NCBI RefSeq assembly: GCF_019320115.1
Contig: NC_089584.1
Location: forward strand, 52,821,633 to 52,885,632
Length of the DNA stretch: 64,000 bases
Direction: 5' to 3'
From: Miscanthus floridulus
Lineage: Eukaryota; Streptophyta; Magnoliopsida; Poales; Poaceae
How positions within the stretch are numbered: position 1 is the first letter of the stretch; each line of letters starts with the position of its first letter. The notes beneath the pieces are model-generated. The model was not told the origin of the DNA and did no database searches. It saw only the letters and a program-made list of their open reading frames with translations. The position numbers and the translations under genes were made by a program. This document shows, in pieces, positions 11,433 through 22,796 of this stretch.

Positions 11433-12750
11433 TTAAGCATAGAAACGCCTAAGCTTGTCGATGTGCCATGAATTGGGTACGTCTGTACTGTCCTGGTGAG
11501 CTAACCTGTAAGACGTTGGTCGTATGACTTCCTTGATCATGAAGGGCCCTTCCCATGGAGTTGCGAGTTTGTGGACACCAGCCTGATTCATTTTCCACTT
11601 CAGGATCAGGTCCCCTACCATGAAGAACTGCTCCTTAACGTTCTTGTTGTAGTACCTACGCAAAACAACAAGGTATTTGGCTGTACGTACGCAAGAATCA
11701 AGCCGCTTCTCTTCTACACTATTCACTTCTAGCTCCCGTGCTTCATTGGCCTTGTCTTCATCGAAGTTCTCTACCTGTGCTGATCTGAAGGCTATATCTG
11801 CTGGGAGCATTGCCTCAGTGCCGTAAACCATAAAGTATGGTGATACGCCGGTATTGCGACTGGGCTGGGTTCTAAGGCCCCAGACCACGGCTGGTAACTC
11901 TTTGAGCCATCTTCCAGGAGCCTTGTCATTTTCTCTATACATCCTCTTCTTCAGTGCGTCCAAGATCATACTGTTTGCCCGCTCGACCTGTCCATTAGCT
12001 CTGGGATGCGCCACCGAGACATATTTTACTACTATGCTCCTTTCATCGCAGAAGTCCCAAAAAACATTCCCGGTGAACTGAGTACCTAGATTAGTGATGA
12101 TGCTGTTGGGTATGCCAAAGCGGTGGATGACCTGGTCGATGAACGTGATAGCCTTTTCCGAAGATGCCTGTACTAGTAGCATGTACTCTATCCACTTAGA
12201 AAATTTGTCAATCAGCACAAAGACACATGTGAATTTCCCAGGAGCCGGTTTGAAGGGCCCGATCATATCCAGTCCCCAGCATGCGAAGGTCCAAGAGGCT
12301 GGTATTGTCTGGATCTCGTGTGCTGGTACATGGATTCTCTTGGTGAAGAACTGACAACCCTCATAATGGCGAACTAGCTTCTCTGCATCGGCTACAGCTG
12401 ATGGCCAATAGAACCCTGCTCGGAAAGCCTTGCCAACCAGCGTTCTCGAGGCCGCATGGTTGCCATAGGAGCCAGAGTGGATTTGGTCTAGGAGATGTTT
12501 GCCATCCTCTTAGGTTATACACTTCATCAAGATTTCCTCCTTTGCGTTCTTGCGCCATAATTTGTCATCGACGAGCAGGTATTGCTTACTGCAACGCATC
12601 AGGCATTCGTTTTCTGTCCGATCAATGTAACCGCTGTCATCTGTCAGGTACTTAATGAAAGGTACTCTCTAGTCGGGCTCATTGGTGGTCGGAGGTGGCT
12701 CGGTGGTGCTTGATGCCGGAACCATAGACACCAATAGCTGGTCTGGAAGC
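11433..12750 (-). pseudogene. Tat element integrase
   Basis: The frame 12266-11433 (277 codons) holds the integrase core and C-terminus: 'VLIDKFSKWIEY' with the first catalytic Asp, 'HPRANGQVERAN' with the catalytic Glu, and 'HKLATPWEGPF' of the C-terminal domain. The second catalytic position reads 'IITNLGTQFTG' where the family has an Asp-Asn pair, so the catalytic Asp appears replaced by Asn. The zinc-binding N-terminal part lies in broken frames at about 12280-12655 (minus). The element could not supply active integrase. Confidence 0.88.
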
Positions 12751-12827
12751 TTGTCGACCGTGGGGTCTTCCTCTTCGATGGAAGGCGTGAGCAGGTCTTG
12801 AACGAATACACCATGTGGGACTTTGGC

Positions 12828-13439
12828 TCAGGATGATCCTAACTTTGATAGCGCATCTACTGCTTGATTTTTGTCTTGGACCACGTGTGCGTACTCGATG
12901 TCGTAGAACTTGCCTTCCAGCTTTCTGATCGATTTACAGTATGCATCCATCTTTTCACTAGTCGTGTCCCAGTCCTTGTTGAGTTGATTGATGACCAGAG
13001 CTGAGTCTCCATAAACATAGAGACGTTTGACACCGAGCTCGACCGCAATGCACAAACCATGTAGGCATGCTTCGTACTCGGCGGCATTATTTGATGCTGG
13101 GAAATAAATCCTGAGGACGTACCGGAGCTGCTCCTTGAATGGTGACACAAAAAGGAATCCTGCTCCTGCACCATCAATGTTGAGAGAGCCATCAAAGTAC
13201 ATCTTCCAATACTCATCGGGCCCCTGAGAGGCAGGTGTGCTTAAGTCTGTCCACTCAACGATGAAATCGACGAGTGCCTGAGACTTGATTGTAGTACGGC
13301 TTGCAAATTCCAAGGAGAAAGGACATAGCTCCATTGCCCATTTGATGATGCGCCCGTTCGCATCCTTGTTGCGAATGATGTCTCCCAGAGGGTACTCAGT
13401 CATGACCACCACACGATATCCGTCGAAGTAATATTTCAA
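12828..13439 (-). pseudogene. Tat element archaeal-type RNase H (second RNase H)
   Basis: A 203-codon frame with the blocks 'MYFDGSLNIDGAGAGFLF', 'NNAAEYEACLHGL', 'YGDSALVINQLNKDWD' and 'HVVQDKNQAVDALSKLGS', that is, the D-E-D-D pattern of an RNase H fold. It is a domain additional to the RNase H that follows reverse transcriptase and is diagnostic for the Tat lineage. It is bounded by stops on both sides. Confidence 0.85.
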
Positions 13440-14639
13440 TTTTCGGGATGTTATCAGTATGACGTAGATCAGTTTCTGAATCTATGGGTACCTGGTCTTG
13501 GATTCATTGAGTACCTCACTGATGAAATAGATTTGTTGTTGTACCTTGTAGGCGTGGCTAGGCTCATCGCGCTCGACCACCATGGCAGTGGAGACCACCC
13601 GATTAGTTGCTGCAATGTAAAGTAGGAGAGTTTCGTCTTCTCTGGGAGCAGTGAGGACCGGAGGTGATGTAAGGTATTGTTTCAACTATGTGAAGGCAGC
13701 GTCTGCTTCCTCTGACCACTCAAACCTCTCGGATGCTTTGAGTAGCTTGAAAAATGGTAGTCCTTTCTCTCATAATCTTGATATGAAATGACTGAGAGCA
13801 GCCATGCATCTGGTAAGCTTCTGGACATCCTTCACCTTTTTGGGCGGCTTCATGTCTAAGATAGCTTTGACTTTCTCTGGGTTAGGGCGTATGCCATCGT
13901 GACTGATGACGTTGCCAAGCAATATACCAGAAGGAACACCAAAGATGCACTTCTTTGGGTTTAACTTCCATTGGAATGTATTAAGGGCTACAAAGGTGCG
14001 TGCCAGGTCGTCAACAAGGGTATGTGCTTCCTTGGTCTTGACAACTACATCATCGACATAAGCCTCGATGAGGTCATCTTTTATCTCGTCTTTGAGGCAG
14101 GCCTGTATGGCACGTTGATAGGTAGCCCTAGCGTTCTTGAGCCCAAACGACATCGTCGTGTAGCAGTAGGCGCCGAAAGGCGTGATAAAAGATGTTTTGA
14201 TCTGGTCGTCCTTTTTGAGAGCGATCTGGTGATAACCAGAGTAGCAATCGAGAAAGGAAAGCAACTCGCAATCGGCGGTTGAATCTACGACCTCGTCTAT
14301 GCGAGGTAAGCCGAAGGGGTCTTTAGGGCAGTGTTTGTTGAGATCAGTGTAATCAACGCACATTCTCCATTCATTATTCTTTTTGCGTACAAGAACCGAG
14401 TTGGCTAACCACTCCGGATGATACACTTCTTTGATAAATCCGGCTGTCAAAAGCCATGTAACTTCTACCCTAATCACCTCCTTCTTGTCGTGAGCGAACC
14501 GTCGTAGCTTCTGCTTGATAGGTTTGGCCTTGCCGTTGACATTCAAGGAGTGCTCGATCAAGTTCCGAGGTACACCGGGCATGTCAGCAGGTTTCCATGC
14601 GAACACATCCACGTTGCTCCTTAAGAACCTAACGAGCAC
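13440..14639 (-). pseudogene. Tat element reverse transcriptase and first RNase H
   Basis: The frame 14639-13770 (289 codons) contains 'GFIKEVYHPEWLANSVLV', 'CVDYTDLNKHCPKDPF', 'FLDCYSGYHQI', 'MSFGLKNARATYQRA' and the catalytic 'YVDDVVVK', so the polymerase core is intact. Downstream, 13685-13482 carries degraded RNase H with in-frame stops near 13686-13769 and at 13440-13481. Strong similarity to the reverse transcriptase of the second Tat element at 51.4-52.3 kb shows the two belong to related families. Confidence 0.9.
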
Positions 14640-14645
14640 GTCTTC

Positions 14646-15659
14646 CTATTTGGGATCCAAGTTGGCCCCAATAAGGGTCGTTTTGCTGGGATCACCGTCG
14701 ACCAGTTGGATCACCTTGTGCTCCTTGGACTTGATGTTCTTGCATGGAGCCTCGAGCTCTGGGATCTCTAGGTGGTCGGCTGAGGTCTTCTTGGCGTTGA
14801 GCATGGTCTTAGCCATGCGAATAGAGAGGTCGTGAGCCTCTACTATTTTGAAGCTATCGTCCTCGCAGGTGTAAGTTGCGTATATGTTGCCCCTGAGAGT
14901 TAGAACTCCTTTCTCGATAGGCATCTTGAGCACCAAATACCTGTAGTGAGGTATGGCCATGAACTTGGTGAGCGATGATCGACCAAGGATAGCATGGTAG
15001 GTGCCGTCGAAGTCAGCGACCACGAAGTTGACGTAGTCGGTGTGGAAGTGGTCCAGAGTACCAAACTGCACATGTAGCATGATCTGCCCGAGAGGTGTAG
15101 AGCTCTGACCGGGGAGAACACCCCAAAACTGTGCCTCGTATGGTTTGAGATCCGCTTGGGTTATCTTCAGGGCTGACAGACTGTTCTTGAATAGTATATC
15201 GATAGAACTACCACCGTCAATCAGCACTCTGTCGAACTGAACCTTGTTGATACAAGGATCGAGGACCAGGGGAAAACATCCTGGCTCAGGTATTGCTGCC
15301 CATTGGTCCTTTCTGCTAAAGGAGATCTCATGGTGAGACCAAGGAGGGAGCCGCGGATCAACAACGAGGTTGTCAGTGTTGGCCACATTCAAGCAGGCGC
15401 GGGCGAGCAGCTTGCGTTCTCGTTTGGTCTCACTAGACACTTTGCCTCCAATGATGGTGTGGACGCGATCGGTTGGCTTGGCATACTTGTGACAGGGATC
15501 TACGTCTTCATCATCGTTGTCTTCGTTGCGCCGTTCCCCTGCGTCGTTAGGCTTGTTGGACGTATCTGGAGCCTGTTGACGCGTGTAGATAGACTTGAGA
15601 ACGCGACAATTCTCCATGGTATGGTTTGACTTGGGGTGGAGCTGGCAGGGCCCTTTCAA
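14646..15659 (-). pseudogene. Tat element aspartic protease region
   Basis: A 337-codon frame. The first third is a gag-pol linker beginning 'MKGPCQLHPKSNHTMENC', a zinc-knuckle-adjacent motif. The retroviral-type protease follows with active site 'VLIDGGSSIDILF' (Asp-Gly-Gly instead of the usual Asp-Ser/Thr-Gly) and the 'YHAILGRSSLTKF' flap-side block. It is separated from reverse transcriptase by a stop at 14643-14645. Confidence 0.82.
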
Positions 15660-15973
15660 TGCTTTGGCATAGTCTTCTTCGTAGTTACGACGTCCGCCAT
15701 CTTTTTTAACGGTGTTGACCTCGCCGTCATCTTCCCGAGCACGCTTGCCCCTGTAATCGTCACAGCGGTTACACCGCTGATTACGTTGGTCGCGGTGGTT
15801 GCAGGAGTCGTTGCGCTAGTTGTGGCGGTCAAAATTGTCGTTCTGACCACGGTTGCCGCGGTAGTCGTCGCGGTGTGGAGGGTGGTCAGAGCGTGGAACC
15901 CTTGCTGCTTCTTCGATAATTATCTTTTTAGCGTCGTCGGCGTCCGCATATTTTTTAGCAGTGGCTAGGAGTG

Positions 15974-18010
15974 CTATGACCGATTCAGGTCTCTTGCGAA
16001 GGAGCTTGTCCCATAGGGCATCGTGGAATGGAGACCAGTGATGAAAGCCTCGATTGCCTCGTTGTTGGAGATTGACGGGACCTTGATACGCATCTCCGAG
16101 AAATACCAGACGTACTCACATAGTGGCTCATCTTTTCGGTCTCGAATCCGCTGCAGATCATATTTGTTGCCGGGTTGCTCGCAAGTAGCAATGAAGTTGT
16201 CGATGAAAGCTTGTTTGAGCTCTTGCCAAGAATCAAAGTAGTTCACCGGTAAGCTGACCAGCCATTGGTGACCTGCATGGCCGACAGCGACTGGGAAGTA
16301 GTTAGACATGACATGCTCGTCAGCCATGGCTGATCTGCACGCAGTTTCGTAGAGCATGACCCATAATTCGAGGTTCTCCTTGCCGTCGCACTTCTGAAGT
16401 TTTTCGAGCTTGAAGTTCTTGGGCCATATGACTTGGCGAAGGTGCGGAGTAAACTGCTTCAAACCCGAAGGGCCATGGGCGGTATCATATTCCATACGGC
16501 GATAGCTTTCATGGGATGCACGATTGTTGGCTCTTTGGTTGATGCGATCACGTAGATCGCATCCTCCGAGGTAATGGTGGAGATCGTTGTTGCCATCACG
16601 GCAATCTCGGTTGCCATCCTGATTAACCCTACGACCGTGGTTATCGCGGCGATTATCGCAGTTGTCTCGACAGTTGTCGTCCTGAACATCGCGGCGGTTG
16701 TCCTCCCGACGGCGGTTGATGTCCCGACCACCATCATGGCCACCATTTCTACCTTGATGGTTGTCTGATGGGTCATTGTTGCGTGAGCCACGTTGGTTGG
16801 GTGGCTGTGAGCGACTTGAGTACTGGCGGCTGTGGCTTGATTCGACTAAGACGGATGGAGCCTAGGCTTGATTTACAATCTCTACGGTCTGGGCCATAGC
16901 AGCCGTCGGGTAAGCTTGTATATCATCACGAACTACCTGTGTTTCTAGGGTGTTGGGTAGTCGTTGCATCATCGCCATAGCAACAGCTACGTTGGCGCTT
17001 GGAGTCCTGAAGACCTGCTTGTCCCCCACCCTATCAAAATCATTGTTAAGGTCACATGACTGGACCCTTATGCGTCGGGCCTCCTCTTCTGCCTCGGCTT
17101 CAATTTGTCGGCAATTAAACCGGTCAATATTGCGTGCTTCGCGTGCTAGCCTTTCTTGTTCTATTTCGCCGACTGCCGGCGGTTCGTCATTACTAACGAC
17201 ATTGATCAAGTCTCCTCGCCTTGGTGGGAAGGACGGGAATAGTGGGAAACCCGGAGCGTGGTCTGGGGTATCCAGATCGTATTCAACGGCTTCATCATTA
17301 TGATGCTGGAGCTCGGTGTGGACGGAGGCATTAGATACGAGACGAGGAGCTTGAGCCACCCTCTTGAACTGTGTGGACCGATCCTTCTTGATAATCCTCA
17401 ATTCGGACCATGTTGACGAAGTTGTGCAGGCCGTAGGGCTGGACCTGGTGGTTCTCCATCGAGGCTTCATACTCGGAGAGTCGGAGACTCGTTGTAGGGG
17501 CTGGCCGGTGACGGACGGAGCGCCCTTCAGGAGTAGATGTGACCACGAGATTCGTACCGAGTCATACAGGACGACTGGCCCAAGCTGGTCGGATAGATCT
17601 GTTGTGGGTCGAAGTTACCTGCTCATTAGGTTGACTTTGAATCAAACTTACTAGAGCTAGGGTTTTGGCAAGTTTGGTGCCGACCCGATCGATGGAGTCG
17701 AGCAAGTCGGTGTTGTCGATCTGCCTCCTTTTGTAGCGAGGAAGCGGACGACGGGTTGTTGGCGTGGCTGAAGACGACGCTGGCGTGGTCGGAGCCAGAT
17801 CCACCGTGGTCGGAGCCAGATCCTCCGTGGTCGGAGCCGTAGCCGATGCAGGTGAAGCAGTGGTCGGCGCAGATTGAACTCGCACCTCCTCTGGGGTCAT
17901 GGCGATGAAGTCATCGAAGCCGGTGGTCCAGGTGATCTGGTCGATGGTTAACGTGAGGTCATTCGGCGTAGCCATGGAACCGGGGATGATGACCATCTTG
18001 TTCGCCTGGA
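15974..18010 (-). pseudogene. Tat element gag
   Basis: gag is split over frames 18044-17562, 17470-16862 and 16495-15974, with Arg/Asp repeats (16459-16860) scrambling the frames between. The 16495-15974 frame shows the retrotransposon gag core: 'CDGKENLELWVMLYETAC', 'WLVSLPVNYFDSWQELKQ' and 'CEYVWYFSEMR'. The N-terminal part begins near the ATG at about 17973 and carries an imperfect 'gtggtcggagccagatcc' tandem repeat at 17790-17870 that encodes Thr/Ala/Pro-rich sequence. Confidence 0.8.
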
Positions 18011-18027
18011 GAGCAGTACGCATACCC

Positions 18028-18044
18028 CCTACCTGGCGCGCCAC
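18028..18044 (-). promoter_or_regulatory. Putative primer-binding-site region
   Basis: On the minus strand 'GTGGCGCGCCAGGTAGG' follows immediately after the LTR end '..TCATCA'. The same motif occupies this position in many grass Gypsy elements, so I take it as the primer binding site region; the matching tRNA was not identified. Confidence 0.6.
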
Positions 18045-18516
18045 TGATGACGAAATATGGTCGACAGTCTACCTAGGGGTATGCCCAAGGTAGTAGATTA
18101 TCGGTAGACAGATGCGCAAGCAACAAACAAGATGGTTACACAAGACAGACATAAGGTTTTATCCAGGTTCGGCCACCGTAAAGGCGTAATACCTACGTCC
18201 TGTGTCTGATTGTATTGCTGTATGTCAATGACAGATATTTTTTAGAGGGGTCCCCTGCCCGCCTTATATAGTCCAGGGGGATAGGGTTACAGATCTAGAA
18301 ATTAATCCTAGCCAGTTACAATTGCCATATGTGGCCATATAAGGATTCCTATTCTAACCGACCAGGATCTTGCTTGATCTCCAAATCCGCCTTGACTCCT
18401 TGCGCGGGATTCCGAACAGGTTGCCTGGGCCGCGCGTCGTCTTCTAGTGGGCCGAACCCCCTGATCCGAGCCGGCCTAGGCCTAGTCGTAAGGGTATAGG
18501 GGTTAATACCCCCACA
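18045..18516 (-). repeat. 5' LTR of the Tat element, complete
   Basis: 472 bp. Read on the minus strand it starts TGTGGGGGTATTAACCCC and ends ..CGTCATCA, giving TG..CA ends. The TATA-like box 'ctatataagg' lies in the middle (plus 18262-18271). The CACTA transposase frame resumes directly at 18517 ('catct' would be the target duplication, but its partner on the left has been deleted). Confidence 0.88.
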
Positions 18517-20102
18517 CATCTAGGTACACCCATGTAGTACTATCCAAGCAAACCAAGCATCCCCTCTTCCTTTTGATCTGTCCAAACAAAGCAAACAGCG
18601 CGGGGTAATTATTGGTAGTAACAAATATTATTGCTCTACATATGAAGTCCTCCTTTCGGAACGCATCGTACATCTGCTCCCCATGCCTCCATAGCCTCTC
18701 CATTTCTTGCATCAAGGGCTCGAGGAACACGTCTATATCAATGCCTGGTTGTTTAGGGCCAGAAATAAGAATAGTGAGGAGAAGGTACTTTCTCTTCTGA
18801 CACAACCATGTTGGGATGTTGTACATGATCAAGATCACTGGCCATGTGTTGTGGTTGCTCATCCTCTCATTGAAGGGATTCATTCCATCGGTGCTCAGGC
18901 CAAACCGTACATTCCTTGGGTCATCGCTGAATTCTTTGTGCTTCTCATCAAACCTTTGCCACTGACTACAATCAGCCGGGTGTGTAATCTTATCATCATC
19001 CACCTTGCGCTCATCATCCCACCATGTCATGAGTGCAGCTTCTTTAGGGTTTAGGAACATACGTCTCAAGTGGTCGGTCACTGGCAGGTACCATATTGCC
19101 AGGGCAGGAATTCTTCTCTGCTTTGCATCGTTGCCTAATGGAGTGTCCTCTGGGGGCTGAGATTCTTGTACCACCTTTTTTATACCCTTCTTATTCCTCT
19201 TTTTCCCCATGGAGGGTTTGTCCCCACCATAAAGGTCATTGTTCTTATACCGGCTGGCCCCACACCGGGGACATTTATCCAGTGACTTGAATGTTTCGCC
19301 ACGAAAAAGTATACAGTGGTTGGGGCATGCATGTATTTTTTTCAACCCCCATTGTCAATGGACTTATGACCTTCTTCGCTTGGTATGTGTTGGCGGGAAC
19401 TGAGTTTGGTTGTGGCAGCACCCATGATAGGAGATGCAATAGATCATTGAAACTACAGTCTGACCAGCCGTACTTAGCCTTTAGGATGAGCAGCTTAAGC
19501 ACGAAACGTAGCAATGTCCAATGTATCGGACAACCCTTTTCAACACCATACACAGTCTCCTTCGATGCTTTTGTCACTCTTTCCAAATTTTCTAGACCTT
19601 TCGGGCTATTTAGTAAAATCTCTGGTCCAAGGGTTCGAATCATGTCCTCTAAATCATCTTCATCTCCGACACGTGCTCCACCATCATTATTGGCACCACC
19701 TTCGTCGTTACCATCCCAACCACCAGCATCACCACCTTGTTCATTACCAAACTCGAAATCCATTCGTGCATCAAGCTCTGCTAAATATTGGGACAGGGAT
19801 TCTATGGTTTCGTCGTCGTATTCCTCCTCATCCTCGTCGTTAACAATAACCGTTTCACCATGATGAATCCATACTGTGTAGTCCTCAACAAATCCTCGCA
19901 TAATCAAATGTGATCTGATGATAGTCACATCTGTCCATGCCATATGGTTCTTGCAATCTTTACAGGGGCAAATAATTATATCCTTATTCTCTTTCAATGT
20001 CGTTGCATGTTTCATTGCAGCTTCAATAAATTTATCCACCTCTTCATGGAAACCTGCCTTGAACCTTAACGAACCATACATCCAAGAGTTCATGTACTCC
20101 AT
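18517..20102 (-). pseudogene. CACTA transposase, N-terminal half (Transpos_assoc and Tnp2)
   Basis: Starts at ATG 20102. Residues 1-80 match the transposase-associated domain ('CPCKDCKNHMAW' with paired Cys and a His). An acidic linker (EDEEEYDDE, then GGDAGGWDGNDEGG) follows. The frame then passes, via a 1-base slip in an A-run near 19331-19336, into 19345-18517 with 'HACPNHCILFRGE', 'CPRCGASRYK', 'LTWWDD'-type and 'FGLSTDGMNPF' blocks of Tnp2. It is cut at '..CLDSTTWVYLD', where the Tat LTR begins. The remainder lies at 6130-4270. Confidence 0.88.
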
Positions 20103-20855
20103 CTTTTACAACAACAACAAAACAAACATTAAAGGACTACTTATTCAGATATATATAAAAATGAATCAAAGTAATAATTATTTGAGAATAATTGTATATA
20201 CTTCAGATATATATGAATATAAATCTAATATAATTACATGAAGCATACAAACACACCATGGTAGAGAAAAATTAATTAATGGCCCATTTATCCATAAATA
20301 ATTAAAATACATATTTATTGATTATAATAAACAATTTCAAAGACAACAATTAACAATAATTATACTTTACCTAATATCTTTCATATAAACCCTAGTCCAA
20401 TTTTATCAAACATAAATTTACAAAAATGAAATTAATAAAAAAACCAAACCCTAGATCTAGATCACATGCACATGAAACATCCATAAAACTAACTAATTGT
20501 TCACTAAAATCAAGAAACATGGACCAAATAAGGGTATGATCTTGTTCCCCTCCCTAATTTACCCTAGTACATTTAAAAGTTTGGTCTAATTTGCTCATAA
20601 ATAGCTCAAGCACCATAGAAGAGAGAGAAAAACAAAACTCTAATTACTCACTAACCAACCATTAAAACTTCAAAAAAAAAGTGTGGAATAGTATTTTCTT
20701 ACTTTCTACAACCTCTCCATCAAAGGATTTGAGACCAAAACCTTCCCCCTTAGTAGAGCAATTTTTGGGAGGTGTACAAGGCCTTCCCACCTTTCTTTCA
20801 CGGGTTGGAGTGAGTGACCCTAGAAGGAAGAAGGTGCTGCATCTATTTTATATGG
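20103..20855. other. 5' untranslated/promoter region of the CACTA transposase gene
   Basis: AT-rich sequence upstream of the transposase ATG, with no further coding domain. It bridges to the right subterminal repeat cluster, as expected for the 5' end of a CACTA element. A specific promoter could not be assigned. Confidence 0.45.
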
Positions 20856-21162
20856 GGGGCATTTGTAGGGGCGGCTGGTGATTGAGCCGCCCCTACAAAT
20901 CGGAGCTATAAATACGGGGCCATTTTTAGGGGTGGCTCAATCACCAGCCGCCCCTACAAATACCATTTTCAGGGGCGGCTGCCCCTACAAATCAGACCCT
21001 ATTTGTAGGGGTGGCTCGTAACACCAGCCGCCCCTGCTGTTCCATTTGTAGGGGCGGCTGGTGTCTGGGCACCCGAGCACGCCACTATAGAGGCGGCTTC
21101 ATCACTAGCCGTCCCTACAAAAAAAAATTGAACCGTTGCTAAAAATTATTTTCTACGTTGTG
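20856..21162. repeat. Right subterminal repeats and terminus of the CACTA element
   Basis: At least five units of 'ttgtaggggcggctggtg' paired with 'agccgcccctacaaat' in both orientations (about 20863-20901, 20926-20962, 20971-20995, 21001-21033 and 21045-21066, with a diverged unit to 21120). The run ends in '..aaaattattttctacgttgtg' near 21162, the likely terminal inverted repeat. Confidence 0.85.
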
Positions 21163-21514
21163 ATTTCTACGTCAGCAAGACCTGCTATATAGCAGCGCTA
21201 GGAGCGAGAAGTCTGGCCGTGCACTCTCGGAACAGCTAGGTTTGGCCACATACACACTAGTTACGTAAGTAGACGCGTAGGTTTCACATCATTTGTTTTG
21301 GTCCACAAATTACTCCAGAGTCGAGCAAAAGCTTTGGTTGGCGTTTACCTTAGCCCAACTTTCGATCAAGTTTACATCGGATCCTGGCGGGCGTCCTGGA
21401 CCAGGCTAAACAAACTCAGACACGGACACTGGCACAAAGGACTGAGCTACTGAAAGCTTCAGCAAGGAAGAATGAACTCCAAGCAGCGTGTGCAATAGTC
21501 GCGAAAGCACTCAC

Positions 21515-21700
21515 GGTTTTGCGGCTGGGCTCGGCGGAGAGCTCGGCGATGAAGCCGACGCCGCAGGAGTCGCGGTCCATGGACGGGTCATAGAGCCCAG
21601 TGTTGCCCTGCGGTATCCTGGACATCGACCTGACCCCGCCGCGGCTGACACCGACGCCACCACCCCGCCGCCGTCGTGCCGCCGCGCGGGGCACTCAGCC
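21515..21700 (-). pseudogene. NADH-glutamate synthase first-exon fragment
   Basis: The minus strand encodes 'GLYDPSMDRDSCGVGFIAEL' followed by 'SAEPSRKT' and then an intact-looking 5' splice site GTGAGT (donor at 21514). 'LYDP..D.DSCGVGF.AEL' is the conserved start of the mature glutamine amidotransferase domain of plant NADH-GOGAT, where the Cys becomes the N-terminal nucleophile. Upstream, the frame is closed by a stop at 21695-21697; the first in-frame ATG is at 21625. No following exon is found downstream, where the sequence runs into the CACTA right flank. I read it as a truncated gene copy about 350 bp from the CACTA end. Confidence 0.75.
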
Positions 21701-21978
21701 CACGGCAATGGCCGCGGGCGCTGCTGGGCGGTGGGGAGCGGCGCGCCACGGAGGAACGAACCGCCCCTACATGCGCCGCTGCAGCTTCCCTCACCGTCGT
21801 TCGGCAGCCACGGGGTGTGCCCGGGCCTGGCGCTGGAGCCGAGCGGGCGACGGAGATGCTCGAAGACCTTCGCGAATCCGGTCGGACGGGGAGGAGTCAC
21901 GGCGCGGGGGGCTCGGAAAAATAGAATCGAACCGTTTTTTCTGTAATCAGTGGCATTGGTGGGTAATTACCCATCAAC

Positions 21979-22165
21979 TCCACGAGGAGGTTCAAAAGAG
22001 AGGGTTTTGGAGCAGCAAAAGAGGTGCTCCAAAACTCCACCCCCATTTACACTATAGCTCCATGGAGTTGGCAGCTCTATGGAGTTTTGGAGCTGAGGTG
22101 TTTGGCTGGATTTTTTGCTGGAGTTGCTGGAGTTCTGGAGTGGAGCCATGCCAAACAGGCCCTTA
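21979..22165. mobile_element. MITE-like fragment with internal inverted repeats
   Basis: Contains the inverted pair 'ccaaaactcca' (22029) and 'tggagttttgg' (22087), and ends in 'ggagccatgccaaacaggc'. Read from the other side this gives 'GCCTGTTTGGCATGGCTCC', a terminus common on grass hAT- and Harbinger-type MITEs. A matching left terminus is not clear, so it may be truncated. Confidence 0.5.
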
Positions 22166-22199
22166 CTGGGACATCAACTCCTGCAGTAAATATAATTAA

Positions 22200-22657
22200 A
22201 TCAAATTAATTAACTAAAAGGTGGGTTATTTACCGTGCCTCTTTGTATGTCCCGTGGTTGTTTGTCCTCGTGCATTAAATAATTAATTATAATTTCTCTG
22301 TTGTCTCAGTGTGCTGTACTATGTGCGCACTGAAACAAAGATTATTTTCTGTGAAGGAAAAGGACACAAATGCCTCCAACAATCTTGATTTTGCCGCCTG
22401 GCCGTACATGTCCCCAGATCGGAACAAAGCATACCAGATGAATCCTCCTCAAAGTATAATAAGCTAGACCTTGGTTCTACCTATCCTACATGCCTACACC
22501 CTACAGAGATGAACAGAACAAATATGATCTCCATCTCCCTGTCTTGTTGATATCCTAAATACAGAGAAGACAGAACAAGTGAGGAAATTAAAAAATATCA
22601 GGCCAAGAACACACGAAAAGGTTTACCGTGCAATCTCTCTCTCTGATTGACCAATTC
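22200..22657. other. No gene seen
   Basis: AT-rich sequence without recognisable coding or repeat structure. Confidence 0.5.
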
Positions 22658-22796
22658 AGGCCTTCTTTGATGCATGTGTATCTAATTTAATCCACGTAGG
22701 TTAGAGTGAATTGGAATGGAACTTAGTTTAATTCCACTCCTATCCACTTGAATACATATGGATTGAGACGAATACATGCACGTCTAAATAAGGCCT
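22658..22796. mobile_element. Small MITE with AGGCCTT termini
   Basis: The 139 bp segment begins 'aggccttctttgatgcatg' and ends 'catgcacgtctaaataaggcct'. The reverse complement of the right end (AGGCCTTATTTAGACGTGC) matches the left. A palindromic interior ('ggaatggaac..gttccattc'-like) is typical of hAT-type MITEs. The target duplication is not clear. Confidence 0.65.

Larger units (their letters stand above)
6134..18516 (-). mobile_element. Tat-lineage Ty3/Gypsy retrotransposon nested in the CACTA element
   Basis: Read on the minus strand the order is 5' LTR (18516-18045), leader motif, gag (18010-15974), protease (15659-14646), reverse transcriptase (14639-13770), RNase H, a second archaeal-type RNase H (13439-12828), integrase (12750-11433), an oppositely oriented extra gene (7628-10794, plus strand) and the 3' LTR remnant (6402-6134). 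The second RNase H and the antisense gene between integrase and 3' LTR are hallmarks of the Tat clade (RIRE2/Grande-like). The element sits inside the transposase gene of the CACTA element in the same orientation. Stops occur in all coding parts and an integrase catalytic position is altered, so it is non-autonomous. No 5 bp target duplication is found because the left junction has been deleted. Confidence 0.92.
3719..21162 (-). mobile_element. CACTA (En/Spm) DNA transposon, interrupted by a Gypsy element
   Basis: This element is defined by a transposase gene on the minus strand (exons at 20102-18517 and 6130-4270) between two clusters of inverted subterminal repeats of the type 'aggggcggctggtg..agccgcccctacaaat' (3719-3846 and 20856-21125). 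The right terminus reads outward as CACAACGTAGAAAATAA, a diverged form of the usual CACTACTAGAAAA end, and stops near 21162. No convincing CACTA terminus is visible on the left, so that end is lost or diverged. The coding region is split by the Tat retrotransposon at 6134-18516. Without that insert the element would be about 5 kb. Frameshifts and stops make it non-autonomous. No 3 bp target duplication could be assigned. Confidence 0.85.

Noticed and set aside
16459..16791. Met/Thr/Ile-rich frame in the gag region
   Set aside because: Shadow frame of an Arg/Asp/Asn-rich repeat in gag (repeated 'cggttgt' and 'gatcgt' type sequence).
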